Counted from the stretch's first letter, positions 1-8,633 are shown. The stretch: DNA of 13,185 nucleotides from Collybiopsis luxurians FD-317 M1 (GCA_000827265.1 KN834777.1:84543-97727), one strand, 5' to 3'. Numbers and translations are program-made. Notes: generated by a model not told the origin, from the sequence alone.

Positions 1-565
1 AAATGTGGTCACAACTGCAGNGAAAAAGTGCAGCCTGTAATTTTTTACCAAGAGATATTTAGTCTATGTTATTAATGCTTGCTGGATACTTACAAATATT
101 AGGAGAGAGTCAATGGTATCCTTGAAGCCGCGCAACATTTCATCATCATAGTTTTCGGCCTCATCAAGATAGACCTTCCAGACCCGGGCATTTTCCTTGA
201 ACTCTTCACCGAAAGGATCTGGGGCATATTTTTCTGTATAGTTGTATGTCCGAGTTCCTGCATGCAGTTAGTCAAATGGTCAATACACACCAGTGGAACA
301 TGAAATACTTACCAGTATATGATGACTGATATGGTGATTGATATGGGGGAATTCCAAAAAAGCGAGCTCCCTCATTATCCTTCTTGTTTCCAGGTAAGGG
401 TGTTGAACCATGTTTTGGAATGGTTCTATCCTGCGGAGGTTCCTCAATGATGGGATTATGAGAAGTGTCTCCATTGACATTTTCAATATCCACAGTAACA
501 TGATTGCCTTGGGGGGGTTCATCTGTACTGGTGTTTGCAAGAGCGGCTTGTTCCTGGTTGGACAT
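1..565 (-). CDS. DUF6535/ankyrin protein, 5' part of a second copy (runs off the left edge)
   Basis: This is a near copy of the first two exons of the gene at 6159-8633. Exon 1 is 565-313, exon 2 is 257-94, and exon 3 starts at 34 and is cut by the window edge; exon and intron lengths match the other copy exactly (253, 55, 164, 59). It encodes the same hydrophilic tail and the start of the DUF6535 domain. Amino-acid differences concentrate in the tail, with few in exon 2. Exon 3 carries an ambiguous base at 21 plus one extra A in the following A-run compared with the other copy. Taken literally this shifts the frame a few codons into exon 3, but the N makes a sequencing or assembly error equally likely. 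Whether the ankyrin part exists cannot be seen here. Confidence 0.75.
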
Positions 566-620
566 AGCAGCGTAACAGTTGGGGCAGGGAAACGGTGGAA
601 AAGTTAAATGTTCAAAGGAA

Positions 621-628
621 CTTTATAT
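621..628 (-). promoter_or_regulatory. TATA-like box upstream of the partial DUF6535/ankyrin copy
   Basis: Reads ATATAAAG on the minus strand, 56 nt upstream of the ATG at 565, matching the box at 8689-8696 in sequence and spacing. Core-promoter assignment is inferred from position and conservation between the copies. Confidence 0.4.
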
Positions 629-1220
629 GATGCTCATATTGTCTCGTGGATTCCCGCTGTCAGAGTCATCGTGTCAATATGTACTGCTGCCAACTAAATT
701 CTGAACACCGTGTAATCCTCATGTCAACTTATCCCACACAAACGCCGTGGTCCGAAGCCTCAAGGAGTCATCTGCTGTGCCGGCTGAGTTGAATGCCAGA
801 GATTCGGAATGGAAATGTTAACGAGGCTGCAATAAGGTTAATCGACTTGAACTTGCCGAGGTTATTAAAGGATTATTATCAGATTTTGCTAGCAAGATAA
901 GCATTCATTCGGGTCGGGGGATGAAGCACTGTCCACATGAGGTATTCAGACATAGCCTCATTGAACGGGTTGAAATAGCAACTGTCGGCTTGGGAGACCT
1001 AAGGGCGCATCACCATTCGAAGGTCCAAGATATGTTCTTAGTTGAATGGTTCAGAAGCACAGTGGTTAATCAATAGTCCAATCCAGACTCAGCTTGCTGT
1101 GGCACCCAGAATAGATCGAATCAGAGGTGTAGTTAGATGGTAGGATGACGAATTGCTTCGGGTTTGAGGGGAGGCGCGCTTTATCGCAGCTCAAGTTGTT
1201 TGAACCTCGGAGTTAGTCAC

Positions 1221-1678
1221 TAGTCAGTTCACAGGTACTTTGACTTAAGGGACAGAGGGAAAGGTAAACTGCAACATATGATGAACGGTTGCACCTGAAA
1301 ACAACTGGGGGGCATCTGTAAAGAAGCTTTTAATAGGCCAGTTGATACGGAACACATCAGCTCTCAAATTTCTTATTAGTTGTCTTCCGCATTCTCCAAA
1401 GGATTGTCAAATTGCTTCTAAAATACTTTGACTCATAATTGTATCTGCCCCAGTGTCTTCTGTACAATGCAGCCTTTAACTCCCTTCCAGCGCTCAGGTA
1501 GTAAACGCAATTTTGACCTTTAAGCGCTCCAAGGGCCCTACCCGGACCGTCGGCTCTAATGGGGATCATTGTAGGCGACGTCACTTTTTCTTGTTTCACC
1601 ACAATCTTCTCCTCAGTACCCTCTTACACGCCGTTTCTCCTCTCTACTTCCCTCTCTGCCACAAAATGATAGCACATT
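1221..1678. other. 458-nt block present only in unit 1
   Basis: Unit 1 reads AGTTAGTCAC at 1211-1220 and resumes homology with TGCAGCGTGTAG at 1679, while unit 2 joins the equivalent sequences directly at 9286/9287. I see no terminal inverted repeats or target-site duplication, so loss from unit 2 is as likely as insertion into unit 1. Short reading frames inside have no recognisable domain. Confidence 0.7.
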
Positions 1679-1888
1679 TGCAGCGTGTAGCTGAGAAGAT
1701 TGGTGCTGGTGGGACCGGTGTTCCGGCCCAGGTGACATCGGTATTTTTTACGCGTGCGCCGTTGTTCACTTTTTGTCGTTTCACCACCTCCTTAGTAATT
1801 CCTACAAGCCATATTCACCCTCTACTTCCATTTCCGGCTTTTACTCCAATGTTTGGTCAATCATAAGAGGTTTAAATATTCAGATATT

Positions 1889-2368
1889 GACGCCTTGGTT
1901 TTCTGGCAAACTGTTCAACGGACCAGAACGTTCACGTCGCTGACTAGTTCTGGTAAGTTGGAATCAAGCCGTCTTAAAGCCAAAGCCGAATGTTTATTCT
2001 GAATCAGTCTTTGGACAGATGCTTTCTTTTGGATGACGCGGTCGCCTATCTAGTCAAATGTACCCCCGATACCAAATTCCTCCGATGTCATGCTGCGGCG
2101 CTCGGATTTGCATTCACCTCCAAACCTAAACCTGCCTCAAGTATAAATTGGCCTTCGAGACTGATACGAGACTGATGAGGACAACTTGTTTGACAACCAA
2201 GATTTCCGGGACGATAACAGCAAGGACCAGTACAAGGAAGACAACGTTAATTTTGATATACTTCCCACTATGGTCGTGTACCGCGATGGCGAGGTTGTTC
2301 ACAGTTGGGTCTGGGTTGATTGGAAAGTGGGAGAGGCTGGTGTCGAGGAGCTACGAGAGTTTGGATGA
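1889..2368 (+). pseudogene. Phosducin-like (thioredoxin-fold) relic, unit 1
   Basis: Three fragments appear in family order. The first is an N-terminal SGKLFNGPERSR-like piece near 1900-1940, which needs a 2-nt correction compared with unit 2. The second (1990-2175) matches the thioredoxin-fold core: SLDRCFLLDDAVAYL, then PDTKFLRCHAAALGF. The third (about 2165-2368, another frame) holds an acidic linker, then DILPTMVVYRDGEVVHSW and VDW..GEAGVEEL. Phosducin-like proteins are cytosolic co-chaperones that work with CCT on Gbeta folding. The long segment normally lying between the first and second pieces is absent, and the core is split by a stop and frame change at 2173-2175. I judge it non-functional. 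Family assignment comes from motif recall, not a search. Confidence 0.65.
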
Positions 2369-2648
2369 CATTAAAAAGTGTGTATCCTTGCCCAATCTCT
2401 TCACTTTTCTACTCACATATGGTCTAGAGTCCAGGACGAGATCAAAACTGGAGTAATCCCCGCCATGATTTCTTACAGCGTTCCATCATTCTTCATCGAC
2501 TCAACCAAATATCCGAATATGACAAGAGTCAAGTGTTGCGCGGTAATCTTTTGGGACCGCTATTCATCGCCGTACTTTCATTTTTATGCTTCACACCTAT
2601 GCACCACCATTCTGACTGCCGTCATGTTTCCAGGCCTTCAAATATATC
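2369..2648. other. Spacer between phosducin-like relic and gene X, unit 1
   Basis: Homologous to about 9801-10068. A frame reading VPSFFIDSTKYPN (VPAFFIDWTKYPN in unit 2) followed by TRVKCC is shared by both units, but I recognise no family. It could be the 3' end of the phosducin-like gene after an intron (a GTGTGT site at about 2370 and a GGTCTAG acceptor-like site at about 2431) or the leader of gene X. Confidence 0.35.
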
Positions 2649-3577
2649 ATGCCTAGCATGACCTCTGCTCTTCGAACCTAAACTTCAGCCTAATCGAAGT
2701 GGGAATGCAAAGATTCGAGTATCGAAGAAGTTTCGAACCAAAATTAGGTATATGTGGCCACAGTTGTGAGTACCGTTGTTTTTATTTCACAGTCGATTCA
2801 TCTCTTGCTAACTTCGGCTCTCAATATCGACTCTCCAGTCCTATAGCAAGAAAGATGGAAATTTCAAGGCGGCTGAATGGTCGAGTGGATTGAGAAAGCC
2901 CCAGCCAAGTGGAGGGTAACAGTTTTTCGGCAACTGAACCAGTACGTCGTTACCGAATGTCCATTTCGTCACTAAGCAATTATCATCTAGGGAAATCTTC
3001 GGCGCTGAAGACGATGAAGATAACGAACTGGCATCCGACTCTGACCTTATGCTACTCCACCAGCATATGGGTGACTATATCGACTCCGACGAAGAAGTGG
3101 ACCCGAATCCCAACCACCCTCCTGCCTCGAAAACTTCCAATGCGTCATCCGAGTCGCCAAAGCTCTACACCAAGCCATGCCCGCAAACGTCAACCTTTTC
3201 GAACCCCGCGATCAAGCTGCACAACCCACCAACCAGCTCGTACTTAAACGCCCGGCACTCATCAACCATTCCAAACCCACAGTCAACTCGCCAACAGGCT
3301 CACTGTCTTCTGGTAGTCATTACCAGCGCTCTTGCACCCACGGTCAAGCCGTACGCCTACCAACTTATTCTCACTCGCACACCTCTGCCTGCACTCCCCA
3401 ACCTGCCAAATCCTCTTATCGTCGTTCTCCTTTACCCTCCCGCCAACTTTTCAGTCTATGGACATGGACCTTGGCAATGATGATGATGTGGAAGCATTGA
3501 AATGGACGATCGGAATGGACCACAACCTGCGCATGACCATTGCCGACACACTCGACAGTTGTGATATCCGACGATGA
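2649..3577 (+). pseudogene. Gene X relic, unit 1 (unrecognised; basic N-terminus, acidic then Ser/Pro-rich)
   Basis: An ATG at 2649 opens MPSMTSAL, then a one-base insertion compared with unit 2 breaks the frame. In the next frame follows a basic segment GNAKIRVSKKFRTKIRYMWP to a GTGAGT donor at 2766. A CTAAC branch-like site and a CCAG acceptor at 2838 precede SYSKKDGNFKAAEW. A GTAACA donor at 2916 and a CTAG acceptor at 2990 lead to EIFGAEDDEDNELASDSDL, and this frame stays open to 3480. Past the acidic block it loses alignment with unit 2 through a 2-nt indel near 3150. The conserved end, MDLGNDDDVEALKW..GMDHNLRMTIAD, is in another frame and stops near 3577. Looks like a nuclear or disordered regulatory protein by composition only. 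I do not recognise the family. Confidence 0.4.
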
Positions 3578-4407
3578 GGAAGAGACAGCTGACTGGGTCA
3601 CCAAGCATCCAGCTACCTCTCCGACTACTGGTGGTCCCGGGAAGCGAGCAAAATCTTCCCAGTTATGCCTTCTGCATATCCCTTTTCTCGCAGCTAATAC
3701 AATTTTCAGATATTACGCCTAGTATTGCTTTCGGGCCTTAATCGTCACTTGCTTCGATAGTTTCTCTGGTTGTGCTCACTCGGACTGTGTTTCGTTGCTC
3801 AATAGCTAATTGTTTGGATTTTTTTTATTGCTACTTTGCTCACTCGCTACTTGACTGGACTTTGTTCGTCTTTCGCTGCGCTACTCACCATACTGCACTT
3901 GAGTATATTAATGAGATATTCTAGTGTATGTAGATTAGGACCCAACGAGAACGCAGTGCACAGTTGACAGCAGAGATATCGACGATGCAGTGATCAATTT
4001 AACACCGGCGCTTGGGGACCCGGTATTCCGGCCTGTGACAGCTGTATCAGTTTTTCACGCTTCCAGTTTAGCCCTTGCCGCATCGTAATCATACCCAGCA
4101 TTCCTCATATTTGCTCTTTTATTGGATACAATGCCTATATATATCTTTCCTATATTTTCCTCCAGCCAATGTCCCTCATCAAATTATCGAGAACATCCAA
4201 TTCAGAAGCACCAGCATGCTCACTGATGCAAACTACAGGGCGCCGGGGCCTTTTTCACACTCTAACCTTTGATCACCCCCTCCTTGCCACTTCCACATTC
4301 TTATCATACCCCAACAACACCTGTATTCGCACGTTTTATGAGATAGAACACCTCTAGATTTTCCTGTATTTTCTTCTTACCCAAAATTTTTCAACAATTC
4401 GCCGAGA
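3578..4407. other. Spacer between gene X relic and the SEC14-like copy, unit 1
   Basis: No intact gene. It contains the SEC14-like upstream region, including a TATATATA tract at about 4136-4144, and a duplicated promoter/first-exon segment (separate entries). The block around 3925-4066 (GGCGCTTGGGGACCC region) is strongly shared with about 11345-11478 in unit 2 but has no recognisable coding content. Confidence 0.5.
4094..4216 (+). repeat. Upstream arm of an internal duplication of the SEC14-like 5' region, unit 1
   Basis: Resembles 4310-4435 in order: a GTATTCGCTCGTTTAT-like block, a TTTCCTATATTTTCCTCC-like block, then GAGAACATCC and AGAAGCACCAGCATG, which match the true start region GAGAATGTCC..AGAAGCACCAGCATG. 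A degraded first-exon fragment (CACTGATGCAAACTACAG) continues past it. The arms are clearly diverged. Confidence 0.6.
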
Positions 4408-4435
4408 ATGTCCATTTTAGAAGCACCAGCATGAG
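4310..4435 (+). repeat. Downstream arm of the internal duplication, unit 1
   Basis: Partner of 4094-4216, and leads directly into the SEC14-like first exon. Unit 2 holds the same arm pair, so the internal duplication is older than the segmental one. Confidence 0.6.
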
Positions 4436-5496
4436 CGAGTGCCAGCGCAATGGCACAGAAGGTCACTGACCTGAACTGCAAGCCTTTACCTGGACGCCTC
4501 AGTCATCTGATGGCTCCCCAGCAGCATGCCCTGGACAAGTTCAAGAAAGAGCTTCAAACAGAGCAGGTTTTTGTTGAGGACAGAATTGATGATGCTACAC
4601 TTTTACGGTTCATTTCTTTCGCTCCTATTTTTTCGACTTAGTACCCTGAGCTCCTTCTATGCATTAGATTCCTCAGAGCACAAAAATTTGATGTCGCCTT
4701 AGTGAAGGCAATGATAATTGATTGCGAAAAGTGGAGGAAAGAGCTTGGAGTTGACGATATCGTAAAGTACATCTTCCTCGACTTTTTCGAAGTACACCAG
4801 CTAATCAACCTCGTAGAAACTTTGACTTCCCAGAGAAGGAGGAAGTTGACAAGTATTACCCATAATTTTATCACAAGATGGACAAGGTATGTCTCGCTGT
4901 CTTTTCCCTGTCGCCTGCCTCTCAATGGATGCTAGGATGGTCGCCCAATCTACATTGAACAACTTGGAAAGCTCGACTTCAAAGCCCTCTATGCGTGCAA
5001 GATGCAAGACCGTCTCCTCAAACATCTCGTCTGGGAATACAAGAAGTTCATAACCTCCCATCTCCCCGCCTATTCCACTGCCGTCGGCCACCCCGTCGAA
5101 ACATCCTGCACCATTCTCGACCTCAGGGACATCTCTCTCTCCAATTTCTATCGTGTCAAAGACTACATCATGGCTGCCTCATCCATCGGCCAAAACCATT
5201 ACCCCAAATGCATGGGTAAATTTTACATCATCAATGCTCCGTGGTTGTTTAGTGGTGTATGGATGGTCATTAAGCCCTGGTTGGATGAGGTGACAGTGGC
5301 GAAGATCGCAATCTTGGGCAAGGACTATAAAGACACATTGTTGGCTCAGATCCTGAAGGAAAATTTGCCGAAAGAGCTCGGGGGTGGTTGCACATGTGGG
5401 AAGGGGTGTTCATTGAGTGACGAGGGACCATGGAACGAGGCCAAGTGGCAGAAGATCGAGGCGGAGATGAGTAATGGGTCTGCGAAGACGGCATAG
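4408..5496 (+). pseudogene. SEC14-like CRAL-TRIO lipid-transfer protein, copy 1 (broken)
   Basis: Exons inferred from homology are 4408/4450-4607, 4668-4766, 4817-4886 and 4936-5496, with introns of 60, 50 and 49 nt. Translation shows the CRAL-TRIO N-domain (KFKKEL, DDATLLRFLRAQKFDVA, CEKWRKELGVDDIV), NFDFPEKEEVDKYY, then the lipid-binding lobe (IYIEQLGKLD, GHPVETSCTILDL, MGKFYIINAPWLFSGVW, KPWLDEVTVAKI, ENLPKELGG, CSLSDEGPWN). Sec14 proteins exchange phosphatidylinositol and phosphatidylcholine between membranes. The homologous ATG at 4408 is followed by an in-frame TGA at 4432-4434; an internal ATG at 4450 could rescue initiation. TAA at 4863-4865, where CAA (Gln) is expected, truncates after about 100 residues. 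The Glu matching yeast Sec14 E207 (YPE.MGKFY) is Lys here; the K239-equivalent Lys is kept. Exon 4 alone stays open. Confidence 0.8.
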
Positions 5497-6158
5497 AGAT
5501 AGTTGACCATAGCGCGCGGTTTTACATACATATCCTTCATAGCATTTATCATTTTTTGAGTTGTTCATCATTTAATTCATGACATACACAGTACAAAGGG
5601 TAGTAGCAAATCATTATTTATACTTACCGACATCTTGAATCTTTTGAGAAGGTTACTTAGGGTATTTTGGTGTATGATTTGTTGAGTGTTGTCCACTAAT
5701 TACTGCTTATGGTTAATGTGGAAGTTTTGTGAGTATTGATCCTTTAGAGATTAGTTCTCTGTGAAGTCCAAACATGTTTCTGGGGTTGTATCAGACTTGA
5801 GCCTCATGTTCAAACCTAACTTGTCATCCATTTACTGCAGGCTTATAGAGGCAGCCTCGGCTCACTGGTGTAGCAAGGAATTCTCAACAAAAAAATTGTT
5901 CAAGTTAGCATCTAAGAGTCTCATATCTCAAAAGACTGGATCATGATTCAGTTTCTTTGCTCAATCAACAATACTGCATAAAATTTTTCCTTATTCAAGT
6001 TAAATATGTTACACAGAATCAAGACATATATTTAGGAAGTAACTGCATGGTACATGTAATCTGCATAAACTGAGGTAATTGAATACTATAACTAGTGCAA
6101 GACATGAGATGGAAGAGGGGGAGCTGCTGTAAGACAATTACTGCCCACAAATTCAGAA
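5497..6158. other. Convergent intergenic region between SEC14-like copy 1 and the ankyrin gene
   Basis: No gene seen. 5497-5837 is almost identical to 12843-13185, and 5838-6158 has no partner in the window. It is AT-rich and CpG-poor, and should contain the 3' ends of both flanking transcription units, but I see no confident polyadenylation signal. A short GTG-started frame at 5761-5946 has no recognisable features. Confidence 0.5.
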
Positions 6159-8633
6159 TTAGTCTCGAGCTCCATGATCCCTTAAGTATTGTGCAATATC
6201 CTTATTGTTGTGGGAAAGTGCTGTTTTCAATGCTGTTCCAAATACCCCTCCTTGGATATTGACATCTGCACCTTTCTCTACTAGGAATTTTACAATATCC
6301 GGGCTGTATGTAGCAGCTGCTTGAAGTGCTGTTCCATAATACCCTCCTTGTATATTGACATTTGCACCATTTTCTACTAGGAGCTGAACAATATCCAGGA
6401 GTCCCCAGTATGCTGCTGCTTGCAGTGCAGTGCCATGATTCCCCCCTTGGAGATTGACATCTGCATTGTTTTCCATTAAGAATTTCACAATATCCAGGTG
6501 CCCAGAATAAGCCGCTGCTTGCAGTGCAGTGTTGTACAATCCTGCCTGTTTATTGACATCTGCCCCATGTTCTACAAGCAACTTCACAATATCTAGACTC
6601 TTATGGGCTGCAGCCTGTAATGTAGGACCAAATGGGTATCCTGTCGCATTGACATCTACCCCTTTGGTCAACAAAAATTGGACAACATCCAGTTTACCAC
6701 TATGTACTGCCCATTGGAGTGACCTTTGACATTCCTCAGTTGAATCAACCTCAGAGTCAATGGTATTTTCAAGCAAGAATTTAACCAGGTCCAATTTTCC
6801 CTGTCCTGCAGCAGCCTCAGTTGCACTTTCATAATATTGGGAACCATACTTCTTTTTTGTTGCTCCATATTTGACTAAAATTATAGCAATATCCAAATGG
6901 CCAGAGTTGGAGGCCTCATATAATGCATCAGAATACCAATCAAGTGCCAGGGGAAACTTAATTTTGTGTTCCTCTATTATCTCAATGAACCTTGTCAATA
7001 CTGATTCACTGCCATCTGTGGCAGCCTTCAACAGGGAATTTTTCATCATCTCCTTATCAAATTTTGGAAAGGAACTATGGTCTGGGAGTTGAATCCACTT
7101 GGAAATAACAGAAGGCCAGATTTTGGCATTATAGCTGTTATGATCCTTGACTTGTGCTAGAGCATTGCAAATTGTTTGAGACAGCATAGTGATATGCTCT
7201 GATTGAAGTTTAAATTTCAGCACATCGAGCAATTGCTGGTGGTACCAAGAATTTTGAGATTTATTTTCAGTCAAGAATTCAGAAAAAATCCCATGCAGGG
7301 CCTGAGAAACAATCTCTTGAATGGATGAATTGGACTGTAAAGTACACAACCAAGTAATTATACCAATGGACATCACATCAAGTCTAGTGAAATCTTCAGC
7401 ACTCCCAACTCCTGACCTAAGCATTTCATGCTCAGCATTCTTCAATGATCTGGGAACTGCTTTTAATTTGGAAAACAACCTCTTCCAAGCATTGTGTGGA
7501 TGCATTATATAGTATACTGGTTTGAAAAGCAGTGGTATCCTGTAAGGGCATTCCAACCAAATTGGTGTCAGGAAAATGCTCCCCAAGTACATTGAAAATG
7601 CGAGGATTGTAACTGTGACTACAATCCAACAGAGTGGCTGGTGCAGCTCTGATACATATAAAGACAGACCAACAAAGAAAAGTGCTAAAGATGCATGGAG
7701 AATAAGAGGTAAGATTCCAATGATCTCTGGAACCTTCCATTTCTCCAGTCCTGAAAATCTAAACTGCCTAGTAACAGCTCTTTCTTTTGCATTTCCAGAT
7801 GATATGGAACTATAAGCTTGAAGCCACTGCTTCACCAGTACAGATAAAAGTGCAGTGGCAAGTGACAAAGAGAGACTTGCAAAGAATAGACCATTTATCC
7901 ACAGGTCATTTTTGCTTGGGATGACATTGTTTAGATCAACTAATGAAAGTGGGATAGCCTTAATCTCAGTTACATTTCCTGCTGCTCTGAGTAACTTGAC
8001 CTGCTCTAAAAGCAATGTGGCAGTGATTTGAGAGTAGTCAGGCTGTAGAGAATCTACAGTGGCAACAACAAATGTGGTCACAACTGCAGAGAAAAGTGCA
8101 GCCTGTAATTTTTTACCAAGAGATATTTAGTCCATGTTATTAATGCTTGCTGGATACTTACAAATATTAGGAGAGAGTCAATGGTATCCTTGAAGCCACG
8201 CAACATTTCATCATCATAATTTTCGGCCTCATCAAGATAGACTTTCCAGACCCGGGCATTTTCCTTGAACTCTTCACTGAGAGGATCTGGGACATATTTT
8301 TCTGTATAGTTGTATGTCCGAGTTCCTGCATCCAGTTGGTCAAATGGTCAATAATCACCAGTAGAATATGAAATGCTTACCTGTATATGATGACTGATAT
8401 GGTGACTGATATGGGGGAATTCCAAAGAAGTGGCCTCCCTCATTATCCTTCTTGTTTCCAGGTAAGGGTGGGGAACCATATTTTGGAACAGTTCTATCCT
8501 GCGGGGTTTCCTCAATGACGGGATTATGAGAAGTGTCTCCATCGACATTTTCAATATTCACAGCAACATGATTGCCTTGCGGTGGTTCATCTGTACTGGT
8601 GTTTGCAAGAGCGGCTTGTTCCTGGTTGGACAT
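6159..8633 (-). CDS. DUF6535 membrane / ankyrin-repeat protein (3 exons, complete)
   Basis: Exons read on the minus strand as 8633-8381, 8325-8162 and 8102-6159 (stop at 6161-6159). Introns of 55 and 59 nt have GTAAGC..GCAG and GTAAGT..ACAG ends and keep frame, giving about 786 aa. The ATG at 8633 opens a hydrophilic tail (residues 1-84). Residues 85-165 show the DUF6535 signature: a Trp/Tyr/Glu-Ala block (VWKVYLDEA), an acidic Met motif, then IDSLLIFAALFSAVVTTF entering the first membrane segment. Further hydrophobic helices lie at about 207-232, 266-289 and 298-321. Residues about 531-786 hold eight ankyrin repeats of the TALQAAA..G.LDIV..LVE.GADVN type. The likely product is a multi-spanning membrane protein with a C-terminal ankyrin scaffold. 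Its ligand and role are unknown; DUF6535 is uncharacterised. The gene converges on the SEC14-like relic ending at 5496. It is almost CpG-free in exon 3. The splice model is mine, without transcript data. Confidence 0.88.
6162..6929 (-). repeat. Eight tandem ankyrin repeats within exon 3
   Basis: On the minus strand this stretch encodes eight consecutive units of about 31-35 residues with the ankyrin pattern (hydrophobic helix, LDIVK/Q.LL/V, then GADVN). The C-terminal units (about 6190-6570) are the most alike, with recurring TALQAAA, LDIV and NIQGG blocks, and the similarity is visible in the DNA as repeated segments of about 99 bp. The N-terminal units are more degenerate. Units 4 and 7 are slightly shortened in the helix turn (HKSLDIV, TYSPDIV), and the last is a divergent cap ending in HGARD. 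Confidence 0.85.

Larger units (their letters stand above)
566..1888. other. Intergenic spacer between the ankyrin-gene start and the phosducin-like relic, unit 1
   Basis: No convincing gene is seen. The first 655 nt match 8634-9286 and hold the ankyrin promoter side. The block 1221-1678 has no counterpart in unit 2. An ATG at 1666 opens a short in-frame stretch ending GAGGTGVPAQ before a GTGACA donor-like site, and the GAGGTGVPAQ part is shared with unit 2 (9305-9337). It could be a small first exon of the relic downstream, but I cannot confirm this. Pyrimidine-rich tracts at about 1576-1660 and 1763-1845 resemble each other. Confidence 0.5.
1..5837. repeat. Unit 1 of a tandem segmental duplication
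   Basis: Position 1 aligns with 8070 and 5837 with 13185, in the same orientation and gene order. Matched landmarks are the ankyrin-gene start (565/8633), phosducin-like relic (about 1889/9434), gene X start (2649/10069), SEC14-like start region (4408/11756) and SEC14-like stop (5496/12842). Unit 1 is about 0.7 kb longer, because blocks at 1221-1678, 1828-1888, about 2184-2270 and two short blocks near 4070-4105 and 4225-4262 are absent from unit 2. The left boundary lies outside the window. Confidence 0.95.

Noticed and set aside
99..540. Additional short minus-strand frames at 99-290 and 280-540 (and 8167-8358, 8348-8554).
   Set aside because: They are off-frame readings of ankyrin-gene exons 1 and 2; the spliced frame gives the DUF6535 motif.
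313..565. Positive selection on the N-terminal tail of the ankyrin protein.
   Set aside because: The tail has many amino-acid differences between copies, but silent differences are also common and CpG-type transitions confound the signal. Relaxed constraint is sufficient without a codon-model test.
1513..1866. 117-aa plus-strand frame in the unit 1 spacer.
   Set aside because: It spans the edge of the unit-specific block, is Phe/Ser/Thr/Pro-rich from pyrimidine tracts, and is not preserved in unit 2.
4608..4641. Alternative early acceptor (GACTTAG near 4640) for SEC14-like intron 1.
   Set aside because: The later acceptor at 4667 restores the family motif DDATLLRFLRA exactly; the earlier one adds out-of-family residues.
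4638..5091. Minus-strand frames opposite the SEC14-like exons (also 12047-12490).
   Set aside because: Antisense shadows of CRAL-TRIO coding sequence; the plus strand carries the conserved motifs.
5002..5496. A separate 164-aa protein starting at ATG 5002.
   Set aside because: This is the interior of SEC14-like exon 4. The ATG corresponds to ACA in the other copy and to a Thr position in the family.
6159..8081. The 640-codon frame as a complete single-exon gene starting near 8081.
   Set aside because: Its first codon is GTG, inside the first membrane helix. Two upstream exons with good splice sites restore the typical DUF6535 N-terminus and an ATG at 8633.
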